From the NCBI RefSeq assembly GCF_030929505.1, contig NZ_JAVFVV010000035.1:1-32110 (forward strand): 32,110 nucleotides of DNA, written 5' to 3'. Positions 1 to 8,066 of this stretch are shown piece by piece (within the stretch, counting starts at the first letter, position 1; every line of letters starts with the position of its first letter). A program made the position numbers and the translations under genes. The DNA is from Mesorhizobium sp. LHD-90. GTDB taxonomy: Bacteria; Pseudomonadota; Alphaproteobacteria; Rhizobiales; Rhizobiaceae. A model generated the notes under the pieces. That model was not told the DNA's origin and did not search any database. It saw nothing but the letters and a program-made list of their open reading frames with translations.

Positions 1-1
1 C

Positions 2-100
2 GACGCTGCGCTGATTGAAGGCTCCGCGCCTCCGCCGGTTGCTCAACCCGCGCCCTATGGCGTAACTGAAACGGTCGAGGCTCTAATCCCTGCTGGATGA
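2..100 (+). CDS. possible 3' end of an unidentified gene (partial)
   Basis: Reading from base 2 gives 32 open codons ending in TGA at 98-100, with a proline/alanine-rich stretch followed by PYGVTETVEALIPAG. Codon choice looks like GC-rich coding sequence. The piece is cut off by the window edge and I do not recognise the family. It would be convergent with the minus-strand ORF that ends at 105. It could equally be a chance open frame, because 32 codons is short in DNA of this composition. Confidence 0.28.
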   Translation, partial: DAALIEGSAPPPVAQPAPYGVTETVEALIPAG

Positions 101-104
101 AAGT

Positions 105-416
105 TCAGGGGCAGGTCACCTTGGCTGAAGGCTTCGTCGGTCCGTTGCCCAGCGCCAATGAGAGATGAGCGAGCGCCTCAAGTCGAACGCAATTTGCCTG
201 AAGAACCGGTTGAGTCAGAAGTCCTCCGAAAACTGCCGCTAGTTGGACCGGTTGAAATTGAGCGAGTTTCCGCAGCGCCGCTTCATGTTCTGCCGATACA
301 GTTTCAAGATTGATGCCGCCAAGCCCAGCCATGGCCAGCAATTCTGACATCTTCTCAAGGAGCGTTTCGGTATCGGACGATTTCGGTTCCATTGCCGCTT
401 CCAGCATGGCTAGCAT
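105..416 (-). CDS. hypothetical protein, 103 aa
   Basis: This ORF encodes a 103-residue, mostly helical-looking protein rich in Leu, Ala and Glu (for example LLEKMSELLAMAGLGG near residue 20 and AEHEAALRKLAQFQPVQLA in the middle), with no membrane segment or catalytic motif I recognise. An in-frame stop lies at 429-431, so the ATG at 416 is the first available methionine; a second ATG follows three codons later. No strong ribosome binding site is visible. It has an amphipathic, protein-like composition, unlike the arginine-rich shadow frames nearby, so I think it is real or the remains of a real gene. Function unknown. Confidence 0.45.
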   Translation of the reverse strand: MLAMLEAAMEPKSSDTETLLEKMSELLAMAGLGGINLETVSAEHEAALRKLAQFQPVQLAAVFGGLLTQPVLQANCVRLEALAHLSLALGNGPTKPSAKVTCP

Positions 417-441
417 ATGCGCTCGTGCTCAATATCTATCT

Positions 442-606
442 CTATCTCACTCGGATCATAAAGGATTTGCTTGTCAGCGAAGAAATATCCTCCTTTGTGC
501 TGCTCACCGGGAATAATGATAGCACCAGTGCAATGGCGAGAACGCGCGCGAGCGCCGAAGCCAAGCACCAGCCCCACCCTTGCCACCAAACTTTCCGCTG
601 AGGCAT
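442..606 (-). CDS. possible small membrane or exported protein, 54 aa
   Basis: A 54-codon frame begins at the ATG at 606 and stops at 442. It has tryptophan-rich residues at the start (VWWQGWGWC), then a hydrophobic run LARVLAIALVLSLF that could be a membrane segment or signal peptide, then a polar tail ending SFMIRVR. It ends 25 bases before the start of the 103-aa ORF on the same strand, so the two could be co-transcribed. No good ribosome binding site is seen and it lies in a gap upstream of the Tm-1-like gene. A chance ORF is a real alternative. Confidence 0.22.
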   Translation of the reverse strand: MPQRKVWWQGWGWCLASALARVLAIALVLSLFPVSSTKEDISSLTSKSFMIRVR

Positions 607-653
607 AGGATGCCCACACGGCGGGCGGAAAAACCCCCATGCTGGGAGGGCCG

Positions 654-1877
654 ATGACCAAAACCGTGGCTTTGCTCGGTACGCTCGATTCCAAGGGCGT
701 CGAATATGCTTTCCTGAAAGCCCGCATCGAGGCGCTGGGCGCAAAAACGCTGGTGATCGACGCCGGCGTGCTCGGCGCGCCGCCGTTCCAACCCGACGTT
801 CCTGCCGCCGAGGTGGCGAGGGCCGGCGGCGGCAATCTCGAAACGCTGGCCGCGCGCCGCAACCGGGGCGAGGCGATGGCGGTCATGAGTCGGGGCGCGG
901 CGGCGGTCGTCACCCGCCTCGCTGGGGAAGGCCGCATCGACGGTATAATCGCCATGGGCGGCGGCGGCGGCACGTCCATCGCGGCGGCGGCCATGCAGGC
1001 CCTGCCCGTGGGATTCCCAAAACTCATTGTCTCGACGCTGGCCTCCGGCGACATCAGCCCGATCGTCGGCGTCAAGGACATCGCCGTCATGCCGTCGATC
1101 GTCGACATTGCCGGCATCAACCGCCTGTCGTCGCAAATCTTGGCCAATGCCGCCGGCGCCATCGTCGGCATGGTGGGCGTCGAGCGCCCGAATCAGACCG
1201 AGGAAAAGCCGCTGGTCGCCGCCACCATGTTCGGCGTCACCACGCCTTGCGTGACCAAAGCCCGCGCCGTGCTCGAACAGGCCGGCTACGAGGTGCTGGT
1301 CTTCCACGCCACCGGCACCGGCGGCCGCACCATGGAAGAACTGATCCGCGCCGGTTTTATCGTCGGCGTGCTCGACATCACCACGACCGAACTCGCCGAC
1401 GAACTGGCCGGCGGCGTGCTCTCCGCCGGGCCGCGCCGGCTGGAGGCGGCGGGCGAAAAGGGCATTCCGCAGGTGGTCTCAGCGGGCGCGCTCGACATGG
1501 TCAATTTCGGCGCGCCTGAAACCATTCCCGCGAAGTTCGCCGACCGCACCTTCTACCGCCACAACCCGCTGGTGACCCTGATGCGCACAACGCCGGAGGA
1601 GAACGCCGCGCTCGGCGCGATCCTTGCGCAAAAGCTCAACCGGGCGACCGGGCCGACGATCTTCATGATCCCGAAAAAGGGCGTGTCCTCCATCGACATC
1701 GCGGGAAAACCGTTCCACGACCCGGCGGCGGACGCGGCTTTGTTCGACGCGCTGAAGCAAAACCTCGCCGGCAACGTCCGGCTGGTGGCACTGGACACCG
1801 ACATCAACGACGAAGCCTTCGCCGTCGAGGCGGCGCGGCTGCTGATCGAGGCCATCGAGGCCAAGGCCACCATGTAG
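654..1877 (+). CDS. Tm-1-like ATP-binding (UPF0261) protein
   Basis: The 407-residue product matches the UPF0261/Tm-1-like family: N-terminal nucleotide-binding half with GTLDSKG (residues 9-15), a glycine-rich MGGGGGTS segment at 101-108 and STLASGD at 127-133, then a C-terminal half ending in a helical tail. Plant Tm-1 binds ATP and blocks tobamovirus replicase; the bacterial role is unsettled. I chose ATG 654 over 639 because GGGAGG at 642-647 is correctly spaced for 654 and the protein then starts MTKTVALLG, as family members do. In many genomes these genes sit beside a TIM-barrel PEP-hydrolase-like partner; none is present here. The neighbour is a convergent hydantoinase pair. Confidence 0.88.
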   Translation: MTKTVALLGTLDSKGVEYAFLKARIEALGAKTLVIDAGVLGAPPFQPDVPAAEVARAGGGNLETLAARRNRGEAMAVMSRGAAAVVTRLAGEGRIDGIIAMGGGGGTSIAAAAMQALPVGFPKLIVSTLASGDISPIVGVKDIAVMPSIVDIAGINRLSSQILANAAGAIVGMVGVERPNQTEEKPLVAATMFGVTTPCVTKARAVLEQAGYEVLVFHATGTGGRTMEELIRAGFIVGVLDITTTELADELAGGVLSAGPRRLEAAGEKGIPQVVSAGALDMVNFGAPETIPAKFADRTFYRHNPLVTLMRTTPEENAALGAILAQKLNRATGPTIFMIPKKGVSSIDIAGKPFHDPAADAALFDALKQNLAGNVRLVALDTDINDEAFAVEAARLLIEAIEAKATM

Positions 1878-1925
1878 CCGCCGGGACCGATGTTGCAGGT
1901 CCCTGCTCACGCCGAGCGGCTTGCC

Positions 1926-1953
1926 ACTGGAACTGGAACTGGAACTGGAACTG
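1926..1953. repeat. hexanucleotide tandem repeat (ACTGGA)x4 plus ACTG
   Basis: Four perfect copies of ACTGGA run from 1926 to 1949, followed by a partial fifth copy. The array lies about 50 bases downstream of the Tm-1-like stop codon in non-coding sequence. It is a short microsatellite and could vary in copy number between strains. Confidence 0.9.
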
Positions 1954-2101
1954 CCCCGGTCCTCATCGTGAGGTGTGAGCCCGCACGAGACGGAAAGCCG
2001 GACTCGATTTTTCGACGGGCGAGCCTCGAAAGACGCACGATCGATCGGCAGCCTCAACTGCGTCTCGCTTGCGAAGTGAAAAGGCCCTCGCGCCAAGCCG
2101 A

Positions 2102-2146
2102 AACGCCCGAAAACAGCGTCGCGACCGGCATTCTAGGGCGTTTTTT
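2102..2146 (+). terminator. possible rho-independent terminator
   Basis: AACGCCC (2102-2108) can pair with GGGCGTT (2136-2142) and the right arm runs into six T residues (2141-2146). The loop is long (27 nt), which weakens the case. It would end transcription of the Tm-1-like gene about 225 bases upstream. Confidence 0.35.
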
Positions 2147-2275
2147 GAAGCCAAATACCGCCCTGCGCGCAGTCTGGACGCGCAAACACTTGAAATCGCT
2201 CGATATTACCGACTTCACGCGCGTTCGGCGTGGTTGGTCCTGCGCTTCGAATCGACCCGCCGGCCGGCGCGGTTT

Positions 2276-4021
2276 TCAGCCCCGGCTTGCCCGCAAACGG
2301 GCCGTCGCATCGGCATCGATGAGGCCATCGCGTGCCACCACGCCGAACAGTTTTTCGGCCTGGTTTTCCGAATAATATCCAAGGCTTATATCCGTCAGCA
2401 CCGCCTGCGGCTCGCGCAAGAACGGATCGCCGTACCCCCCGCCGCCCGGTGTCCCGACGCTCACTCTATCGCCTGCCTTCAGCGGAATATCCTGCTCCTT
2501 CGACAGGTGCGGCGGCACATGCGCGACGCCGTCGCGCCAGACCGTGACCGTGTTGACCGCGCCGTCCTTGCCACCCAGCACACCCTGCGGCCCGACCCGC
2601 CCATGGTCCATGACGAACGACGCGCGCGCCTCGCCGCGCAGAAGCTCGACCTCGTAGGCGAGCCCAAACCCGCCGCGTTTTTCGCCAGCGCCGCCGGACC
2701 CTTCGCGCAACGCATAATGCCGGTAAAGTATTGGAAATGCTTGCTCCATGATCTCGACTGGCGGCGATTTCGAGATGCCGATGGTCGAGCAGCCGTTGGT
2801 CAACCCGTCACCCCCGGCATGGCCGCCGTACCCCCCGCCGGAGATCTGGTACATGACGAAATCGCGGCCGCGTGCCGGGTCGTGGCCGCCCAGCGCAAAA
2901 TTGCCGCTCGACCCCGCCGGCGCCGCCGTCACCTCATCCGGCAATGCCTGCACCATCGCCGCGAACACCGCCTCGGCGATGCGCTGCGAAACCTCCGCCG
3001 CGCAGCCCGAAACCGGGCGCGGATAGTGGGCGTCGAGGAAGGTGCCTTCCGGCCGCCTGACGATCAGCGGCTCGAAGGCGCCGGCGCTGATCGGCACGTC
3101 CGGGAAAATATGGCGCATGGCGAGATAGACCGACGACAGCGTGGTCGCCAGCACGCTGTTCATCGGCCCGGCGCAGGGCGGGCTGGAACCGGAAAAATCG
3201 AAGGTCAGCGTGTCCCCGGCCTTCTCCACCGCCAGCGCGATAGTGAGCGAACGGTCGACAACACCATCGGAATCGACATACGCGGTCGAACGGTAGGTGC
3301 CGTCGGCAATACGCGCGATGTTCGCCCGCATCTGCTCGGCGGCGCGGCGGCGCAGTTCGGCGATCGCCTCGATCACCGTGCCGTCGCCATAGCGGTCGAG
3401 GATCTGGAAAAGCCGCTCACGGCCGACATGCAGCGCCGCCGCCTGCGCCTTGATGTCGCCGATGCGCTGGTCGGCGACGCGGATGTTGGAGGTGATGATC
3501 GCGTAAATCTCGGAGTCGAGCTTGCCCCGCTTAAACAGCTTTACCGGTGGCAGCCTTAGCCCCTCCTGTTCGACAGCCGTCGCCGAGGCGGAAAACCCGC
3601 CTGGCACCGCGCCGCCGATGTCCGGCCAATGGCCGGTGTTGGACAGCCAGCAGAAGATTTTTCCATCGCGATAGACCGGCATGGCGAAACGCACGTCCAT
3701 CAGATGCGTGCCGCCGAGATAGGGGTCGTTGACGATGTAGATGTCGCCTTCCTGCGGCGACAGGCAGCGGCCGGCGGCGATCATCTCGATGATCGTCTTC
3801 GTGGAATACTGCATGACGCCGACGAACACCGGCAGGCCCTGGCTGCCCTGCGCGATCAGCGAGCCATCGAGCGCCGAATAGATGCCGTCGGAGCGGTCAT
3901 TGGCTTCGGCGATGACGGGCGAGAAGGCGGCGCGCGAGAAGGTCAGGTCCATCTCGTCGCAGGTCTGCTGGAGCGCGGCCTGGATGACGGAAAGGGTGAT
4001 GGCGTCGAGGGTCATGACCAT
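2276..4021 (-). CDS. hyuB: hydantoinase B/oxoprolinase family protein
   Basis: The 581-residue protein carries hydantoinase_B landmarks: TCDEMDLTFSRAAFSPVIAEANDRSDG-type N-terminus (with an ATCxEM-like helix), NDPYLGGTHLMDV in the first third, a glycine-rich SSGNFALGG, and the C-terminal GTPGGGGYGDP. In this family A and B subunits form an ATP-dependent, ring-opening cyclic-amide hydrolase acting on N-methylhydantoin, 5-oxoproline, acetone/acetophenone (carboxylases) or similar; the substrate here is unknown. The ATG at 4021 shares one base with the hyuA stop (TGATG), giving translational coupling. A GTG at 4024 is an alternative start. No carboxylase gamma subunit or transporter is adjacent. 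Confidence 0.92.
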   Translation of the reverse strand: MVMTLDAITLSVIQAALQQTCDEMDLTFSRAAFSPVIAEANDRSDGIYSALDGSLIAQGSQGLPVFVGVMQYSTKTIIEMIAAGRCLSPQEGDIYIVNDPYLGGTHLMDVRFAMPVYRDGKIFCWLSNTGHWPDIGGAVPGGFSASATAVEQEGLRLPPVKLFKRGKLDSEIYAIITSNIRVADQRIGDIKAQAAALHVGRERLFQILDRYGDGTVIEAIAELRRRAAEQMRANIARIADGTYRSTAYVDSDGVVDRSLTIALAVEKAGDTLTFDFSGSSPPCAGPMNSVLATTLSSVYLAMRHIFPDVPISAGAFEPLIVRRPEGTFLDAHYPRPVSGCAAEVSQRIAEAVFAAMVQALPDEVTAAPAGSSGNFALGGHDPARGRDFVMYQISGGGYGGHAGGDGLTNGCSTIGISKSPPVEIMEQAFPILYRHYALREGSGGAGEKRGGFGLAYEVELLRGEARASFVMDHGRVGPQGVLGGKDGAVNTVTVWRDGVAHVPPHLSKEQDIPLKAGDRVSVGTPGGGGYGDPFLREPQAVLTDISLGYYSENQAEKLFGVVARDGLIDADATARLRASRG

Positions 4022-6090
4022 CACCCGCCCACCTCGACGATCAGGTTGCCGTCGCCATCCGACCGCGCGCGGTCGCCGGGTTCCAGCACCGTCGTCGCGT
4101 CCATCTGATCGAGGATCGCCGGTCCGACGAGTTCAGCATCGAGCGGCAGTTTTGCGCGCGCATAGACGGGCGTGTCGACGAACCCACCCTCGAACCAGAC
4201 CGGCCGTGTCTCGGTGAGCGCATCGGCGAGAGTCGCCGCGCGGCCGGCCGGGTCGATCAGCCGCGACAGGTCGACTTGTGGCCGCACGCCGGTCACCGAC
4301 GTGTTGAGATTGACCAGGTTGGGACGGATTTCGGGAAGCTCCACCCGGAAGCGCGCGAAATAGGCCTTTTCGAACAGCGCCTGCAATTCGGCCCGCGAGA
4401 TTTCCGCCGAGGGCAGCGGCACGGTGACGATATGTGTCTGGCCGACGAACTGCATGTCGGCGGAATGGCTGAAGCGGATGGCCTCCGGCTTCACCATCTC
4501 CTGTTCGATCAGGGCCACGCCCTGGGCGCGATGGTTTTCCAGCACCGCCTGCGTCGCCGCCTCGTCCAGCGTCGCCACCGGCCGGTTGACCGTGTTGACG
4601 AAGTCGTGGCGCAGATCGGCGACCACACAGCCGAGCGCGTTGGTGATGCCAGGCCGCGCCGGCACCAGCATGCGCGGCAGGCCGAGTTCGCGCGCCAGCG
4701 CGCTCGCATGCAGCGGTCCCGCGCCGCCGAAGGCGAACAGCGCGAAATCGCGCGGATCGTAGCCGCGCGCCACCGAAACCATGCGGATCGCGCCCGCCAT
4801 CTTCATGTTGCCCAGCCGCAGCACCGCGCCGGCCGCCGAGTAGCCGTCGAGCCCGGCGGCGCGGCCGATCTTTTCGTCGAAGATCTTCAGCACGTGCTCG
4901 ACTGTGACCGGCTTGGCAACGGCGAGCAGTTTTTTCGGGTTGAGCCGGCCGAGCACGAGATTGGCGTCGGTGATGGTCGGCTCGGCGCCGCCGCGCCCGT
5001 AGCAGATCGGGCCGGGATCGGCGCCGGCGCTTTGCGGACCGACCTGGATCAGGCCGGAGGCATCGACGCGGGCGATCGAACCGCCGCCGGCGCCGACGGT
5101 GTGCACTGCCACCATCGGCACATGGATCGGCATCGCATATTCGATCTCGATCTCATTGGAGACGGCGGGCTGTGCATCGAGGATCAGCGCCACGTCGGTC
5201 GAGGTGCCGCCCATGTCGTAGGTAACCAAAGACGGAAAGCCGGCGCGCTTGCCGGTATAGGCGGCGGCGATAACCCCCGAGGCGGGGCCGGACATGACGG
5301 TTTTGGCCGCGTCGCGCGTGACGTAGCGCGCCGAGATCATGCCGCCATTGCCGTTCATGATCAGGAAATCGCGGCCGTAGCCACGTCCTTCCAACTCTCG
5401 CCGCAGCCGTTCGACATATCGCTCGAGGATCGGCTGGACGCTGGCGTTGACCGCCGCCGTGACGCCGCGCTCGAATTCACGCGCTTCCGAAAGCAGCGAA
5501 TGGCCGGTGGTGACATAGGCGTTCGGCCAGAGTTCTGCCGCGATCTCGGCCGCGCGCCGTTCATGCGCCGGGTTCGCATAGGAATGCAGGAAATGGATAA
5601 CGAGGGATTCGCAGCCGGCGGCGAGAAGCCGCCCGACGGCGGCGCGCATCTCGTCCTCGTCGAGTGGCACGCGCACCTTGCCCGACGCCTCCATCCGCTC
5701 GCCCACCTCCAGCCGGAGATCGCGCGGAATGACGGGCACGAAGCTTCCGGTCATGCCATAGGCCTGCGGCCGGGTGCGCCGGCCGAGCTCGATCACGTCG
5801 CGAAAGCCGCGGGTCGTGATCATGCCCGTTCTGGCCAGCCGGCGCTCCAGCACCGCGTTGGTTGTGGTGGTCGTCCCGTGCACGATCAGGTCGATGTCGC
5901 CGACCGGAAATCCGGTCTCCGACAGGGCCGCAACAACGCCGAAAGCCTGATTGTCCACCGTCGTCGGGGTCTTGGCGATGCGCACCTTGCCGCCGTCGCT
6001 TCCGTCGATCAGGATCAGGTCTGTAAAAGTGCCGCCGACATCGATGCCGGCAACGACGCTTCCGGGCTGCGAGGAAATATTCTCTGCCAT
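4021..6090 (-). CDS. hyuA: hydantoinase A/oxoprolinase family protein
   Basis: This 689-residue protein starts with the ASKHA-type phosphate-binding motif GIDVGGTFTD (residues 15-24). It continues with VHGTTTTTNAVLERR, TRGFRDVIELGRRTRP, the central GGTSTDVALI and VGAGGGSIA motifs, and the late FGGAGPLHA segment. These define HyuA, the ATP-binding subunit paired with HyuB. Length is normal for the family. It is the promoter-proximal gene of the pair and overlaps hyuB by one base. The ribosome binding site in front of 6090 is weak, but the next methionine would delete the nucleotide-binding motif. It is divergent from fpr across about 200 bases. Confidence 0.93.
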   Translation of the reverse strand: MAENISSQPGSVVAGIDVGGTFTDLILIDGSDGGKVRIAKTPTTVDNQAFGVVAALSETGFPVGDIDLIVHGTTTTTNAVLERRLARTGMITTRGFRDVIELGRRTRPQAYGMTGSFVPVIPRDLRLEVGERMEASGKVRVPLDEDEMRAAVGRLLAAGCESLVIHFLHSYANPAHERRAAEIAAELWPNAYVTTGHSLLSEAREFERGVTAAVNASVQPILERYVERLRRELEGRGYGRDFLIMNGNGGMISARYVTRDAAKTVMSGPASGVIAAAYTGKRAGFPSLVTYDMGGTSTDVALILDAQPAVSNEIEIEYAMPIHVPMVAVHTVGAGGGSIARVDASGLIQVGPQSAGADPGPICYGRGGAEPTITDANLVLGRLNPKKLLAVAKPVTVEHVLKIFDEKIGRAAGLDGYSAAGAVLRLGNMKMAGAIRMVSVARGYDPRDFALFAFGGAGPLHASALARELGLPRMLVPARPGITNALGCVVADLRHDFVNTVNRPVATLDEAATQAVLENHRAQGVALIEQEMVKPEAIRFSHSADMQFVGQTHIVTVPLPSAEISRAELQALFEKAYFARFRVELPEIRPNLVNLNTSVTGVRPQVDLSRLIDPAGRAATLADALTETRPVWFEGGFVDTPVYARAKLPLDAELVGPAILDQMDATTVLEPGDRARSDGDGNLIVEVGG

Positions 6091-6298
6091 CCGGCGAACC
6101 CGAAATGCTGGACTAGTCGTTCCGGGCAGTTTGGAAAGCTGTTCCCCACCCGCGTCTTGACCCTAAACTCGTTTGTATACTAATAAATTTCCGACACAAG
6201 AGCTTAGCTTTCGGGCATGCGTCCAGAAGCGCCGGGCCGTTTGAGGTCTGTCGCAGGCGGCGCGGTTGCGCTGAAGAAAACGAAAAGGCGCGGCGTCG
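6091..6298. promoter_or_regulatory. divergent hyuA / fpr promoter region
   Basis: The 208-bp gap must hold promoters for both hyuA (minus) and fpr (plus). An AT-rich island at 6170-6190 contains TTTGTATACTAATAAA. It could supply a plus-strand -10 (TATACT, 6176-6181) below TTGACC at 6157-6162, though the 13-bp spacing is short; a nearby ACTAAT gives 16 bp. On the minus strand TATACA could serve hyuA. The GTATAC core is a common centre for GntR/FCD-type operators, so this may also be a regulator site. Neither promoter is certain. Confidence 0.35.
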
Positions 6299-7126
6299 AT
6301 GAACTCTCCCCTCTCGCTTGGAACAGCCCCGGTTCGGCCGCTGGCCTTCCCGATTCCCGCCAATGTTCATGTCGAGACGGTGGTGTCGGTGAAACACTAT
6401 ACCGACCGGCTGTTCTTGTTCCGCATCACCCGTCCGCAGTCGCTGCGCTTCCGTTCTGGCGAGTTCGTCATGATCGGCCTGCCGAATGCCGAGAAGCCGG
6501 TGTTCCGCGCCTATTCGGTGGCGAGCCCGGCCTGGGACGAGGAACTGGAGTTCTTCTCGATCAAGGTGCCGGACGGCCCGCTGACCTCGGAGTTGCAAAA
6601 AATCCAACCGGGCGACGCCGTGCTGATGCGGCACAAGTCGACCGGAACGCTGGTGGTCGACGCGCTGACGCCGGCGAAGCGCCTGTTCATGATCTCGACC
6701 GGCACCGGCATCGCGCCCTTCGCCAGCCTGCTGCGCGATCCCGACACCTACGAAAAATTCGAGCAGGTTTTTCTCACCCACACCTGCCGCGATCGTACCG
6801 AACTGGTCTACGGCCAGGAACTGGTCTCGGACCTCGCCGACGACCCGCTGATCGGCGAGTTCACGCGGGGCCGCGTCACGCTCTATTCGACGACGACGCG
6901 CGAGGAATCCAGCCATATGGGCCGCATCACCGCGCTGATCTCGTCCGGCAAGTTTTATGAAGACCTCGGCATCGAAAAACTCGATCCGGCGACGGACCGC
7001 GTGATGATCTGCGGCTCCATGCATATGCTCAAGGACGTCAAGGAACTCGTCGAGAGCCTGGGCTTCAAGGAAGGCTCGCTCAACCATCCGGGCGATTTCG
7101 TCGTCGAGCGCGCCTTCGTCGGCTGA
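6299..7126 (+). CDS. fpr: ferredoxin--NADP+ reductase
   Basis: The 275-residue flavoprotein transfers electrons between NADPH and ferredoxin/flavodoxin in the cytoplasm, in bacteria often linked to oxidative-stress defence. The FAD-binding motif RAYS is at 70-73 (R70, Y72, S73), the NADP-binding loop STGTGIAPF lies around residue 132, and the C-terminus VERAFVG matches the subclass I bacterial FNR tail. The start at 6299 leaves a 20-25 residue lead before the beta-barrel (FPIPANVHVETVVSVKHYTDRLF), as in alphaproteobacterial homologues. The ribosome binding site is poor (AAGG about 10 bases upstream). It is divergent from hyuA and likely monocistronic or read through into doxX. Confidence 0.93.
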   Translation: MNSPLSLGTAPVRPLAFPIPANVHVETVVSVKHYTDRLFLFRITRPQSLRFRSGEFVMIGLPNAEKPVFRAYSVASPAWDEELEFFSIKVPDGPLTSELQKIQPGDAVLMRHKSTGTLVVDALTPAKRLFMISTGTGIAPFASLLRDPDTYEKFEQVFLTHTCRDRTELVYGQELVSDLADDPLIGEFTRGRVTLYSTTTREESSHMGRITALISSGKFYEDLGIEKLDPATDRVMICGSMHMLKDVKELVESLGFKEGSLNHPGDFVVERAFVG

Positions 7127-7216
7127 AAGCCGAAACTGGACAGCAAGTTTCCGAGTCAGTTAGGGTCCGCCACCGGCAGCGGGCCGGCCCGACACTGATG
7201 ACATGGGGATTTGCCG

Positions 7217-7615
7217 ATGTTCGAGGGTCTTTCCAAATACCAACCACAATTTCTGGCGATCCTGAGGATCGTCGCCGCCCTGCTGTTCATCGAGCACGGC
7301 ACCATGAAACTTTTTGGGTTCCCAGCCTCGTCCATGGCGCCGGGCGACGGCGGCCTGTCCACGCTGATGCTGGTCTCCGGCATTCTCGAAACCTTCGGCG
7401 GCCTGCTGCTGCTCGTCGGTTTCCTGACGCGGCCAGTGGCCTTCATCCTGTCCGGGCAGATGGCCGTCGCCTATTTCATGGCGCATGCGCCGCAGAACTT
7501 CTTCCCGGTCAACAATATGGGCGATGCGGCCATCCTGTTCTGCTTCGTCTTCCTCTATCTCGTGTTCGCCGGACCTGGCGCCTGGAGTGTGGACGGTGCG
7601 AGGAACACCGCTTAG
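7217..7615 (+). CDS. DoxX family membrane protein
   Basis: The 132-residue protein has about four hydrophobic helices and the DoxX signature FIEHGTMKLFGFP near the N-terminus, with LLLLVGFLTRPVAFILSGQMAVAYFMAHAP in the middle and an FCFVFLYLVFAGPGAWSVD end. DoxX-like proteins are small inner-membrane proteins linked in other bacteria to thiosulfate:quinone oxidoreductase or redox stress, but most are uncharacterised. I chose ATG 7217 because GGGG at 7205-7208 is properly spaced for it; a TTG at 7211 is in frame but too close to that site. Confidence 0.88.
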   Translation: MFEGLSKYQPQFLAILRIVAALLFIEHGTMKLFGFPASSMAPGDGGLSTLMLVSGILETFGGLLLLVGFLTRPVAFILSGQMAVAYFMAHAPQNFFPVNNMGDAAILFCFVFLYLVFAGPGAWSVDGARNTA

Positions 7616-7624
7616 CGAGGCCGG

Positions 7625-7954
7625 ATGACCGGTCCGGAGGTCGACCCCAAGGCGGTGGCGGCCGCCCGGACCATCTGCGAGGCCATCGAGCGGATGCGGG
7701 TGCTCTCCTTCCTCTACGAGGGTGAGGAGCGCACCGCCGACCCGTATATTCTCGGCACCAACCGGAAGGGTATTCTTGTGCTGTCCGCGGTCCAGCGCAC
7801 AGGTGGCAGCGGAAAAGGATTCCGCAGCTTCCATCTCAAGGGATTGTCGTCGCTTCGGATTATGGAGCAGAAATTCTTCGGCAGCCATCCGGACTACAAC
7901 CCGAAGGACCGGGATTTCGAAAAAATCCTCTGCCAGGTGAAGCCACGCGGCTAA
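7625..7954 (+). CDS. short WYL-like domain protein, 109 aa
   Basis: This 109-residue protein starts 10 bases after the doxX stop, so the two are probably co-transcribed. Its core (AIERMRVLSFLYEGEERTADPYILGTNRKGILVLSAVQ, then FRSFHLKGLSSLRIM) follows the beta-strand pattern of WYL domains, where ligand or nucleic acid is sensed, but the N-terminal helix-turn-helix usual in WYL regulators is absent. It may be a free-standing sensor module. The WYL assignment is by eye and not certain; otherwise it is a conserved-looking hypothetical protein. Confidence 0.7.
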   Translation: MTGPEVDPKAVAAARTICEAIERMRVLSFLYEGEERTADPYILGTNRKGILVLSAVQRTGGSGKGFRSFHLKGLSSLRIMEQKFFGSHPDYNPKDRDFEKILCQVKPRG

Positions 7955-8066
7955 CGCCCTAGGGTGGCCGGGGTTTGCCTTGAAATGCGGTCCCGTTGGC
8001 GCGTAAAGAAAAGGGCATGCTCCGCGGCGGCGCTCGTCGCGCGCGGATCAGGCCGGAGGAACGTTC

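Larger units (their letters stand above)
1878..2275. other. 398-bp convergent intergenic region
   Basis: This gap lies between the Tm-1-like stop and the hyuB stop. It contains a hexanucleotide tandem repeat and a possible terminator (listed separately). Open frames crossing it are arginine/serine-rich with no recognisable product, and I see no RNA gene. Confidence 0.6.

Noticed and set aside
2069-3559. 496-codon plus-strand ORF over the hyuB end
   Set aside because: Antisense shadow of hyuB that extends into the convergent gap; no recognisable domain.
4276-6183. 635-codon plus-strand ORF opposite hyuA
   Set aside because: Composition is histidine/arginine/aspartate-rich and motif-free, and hyuA on the other strand has all family motifs.
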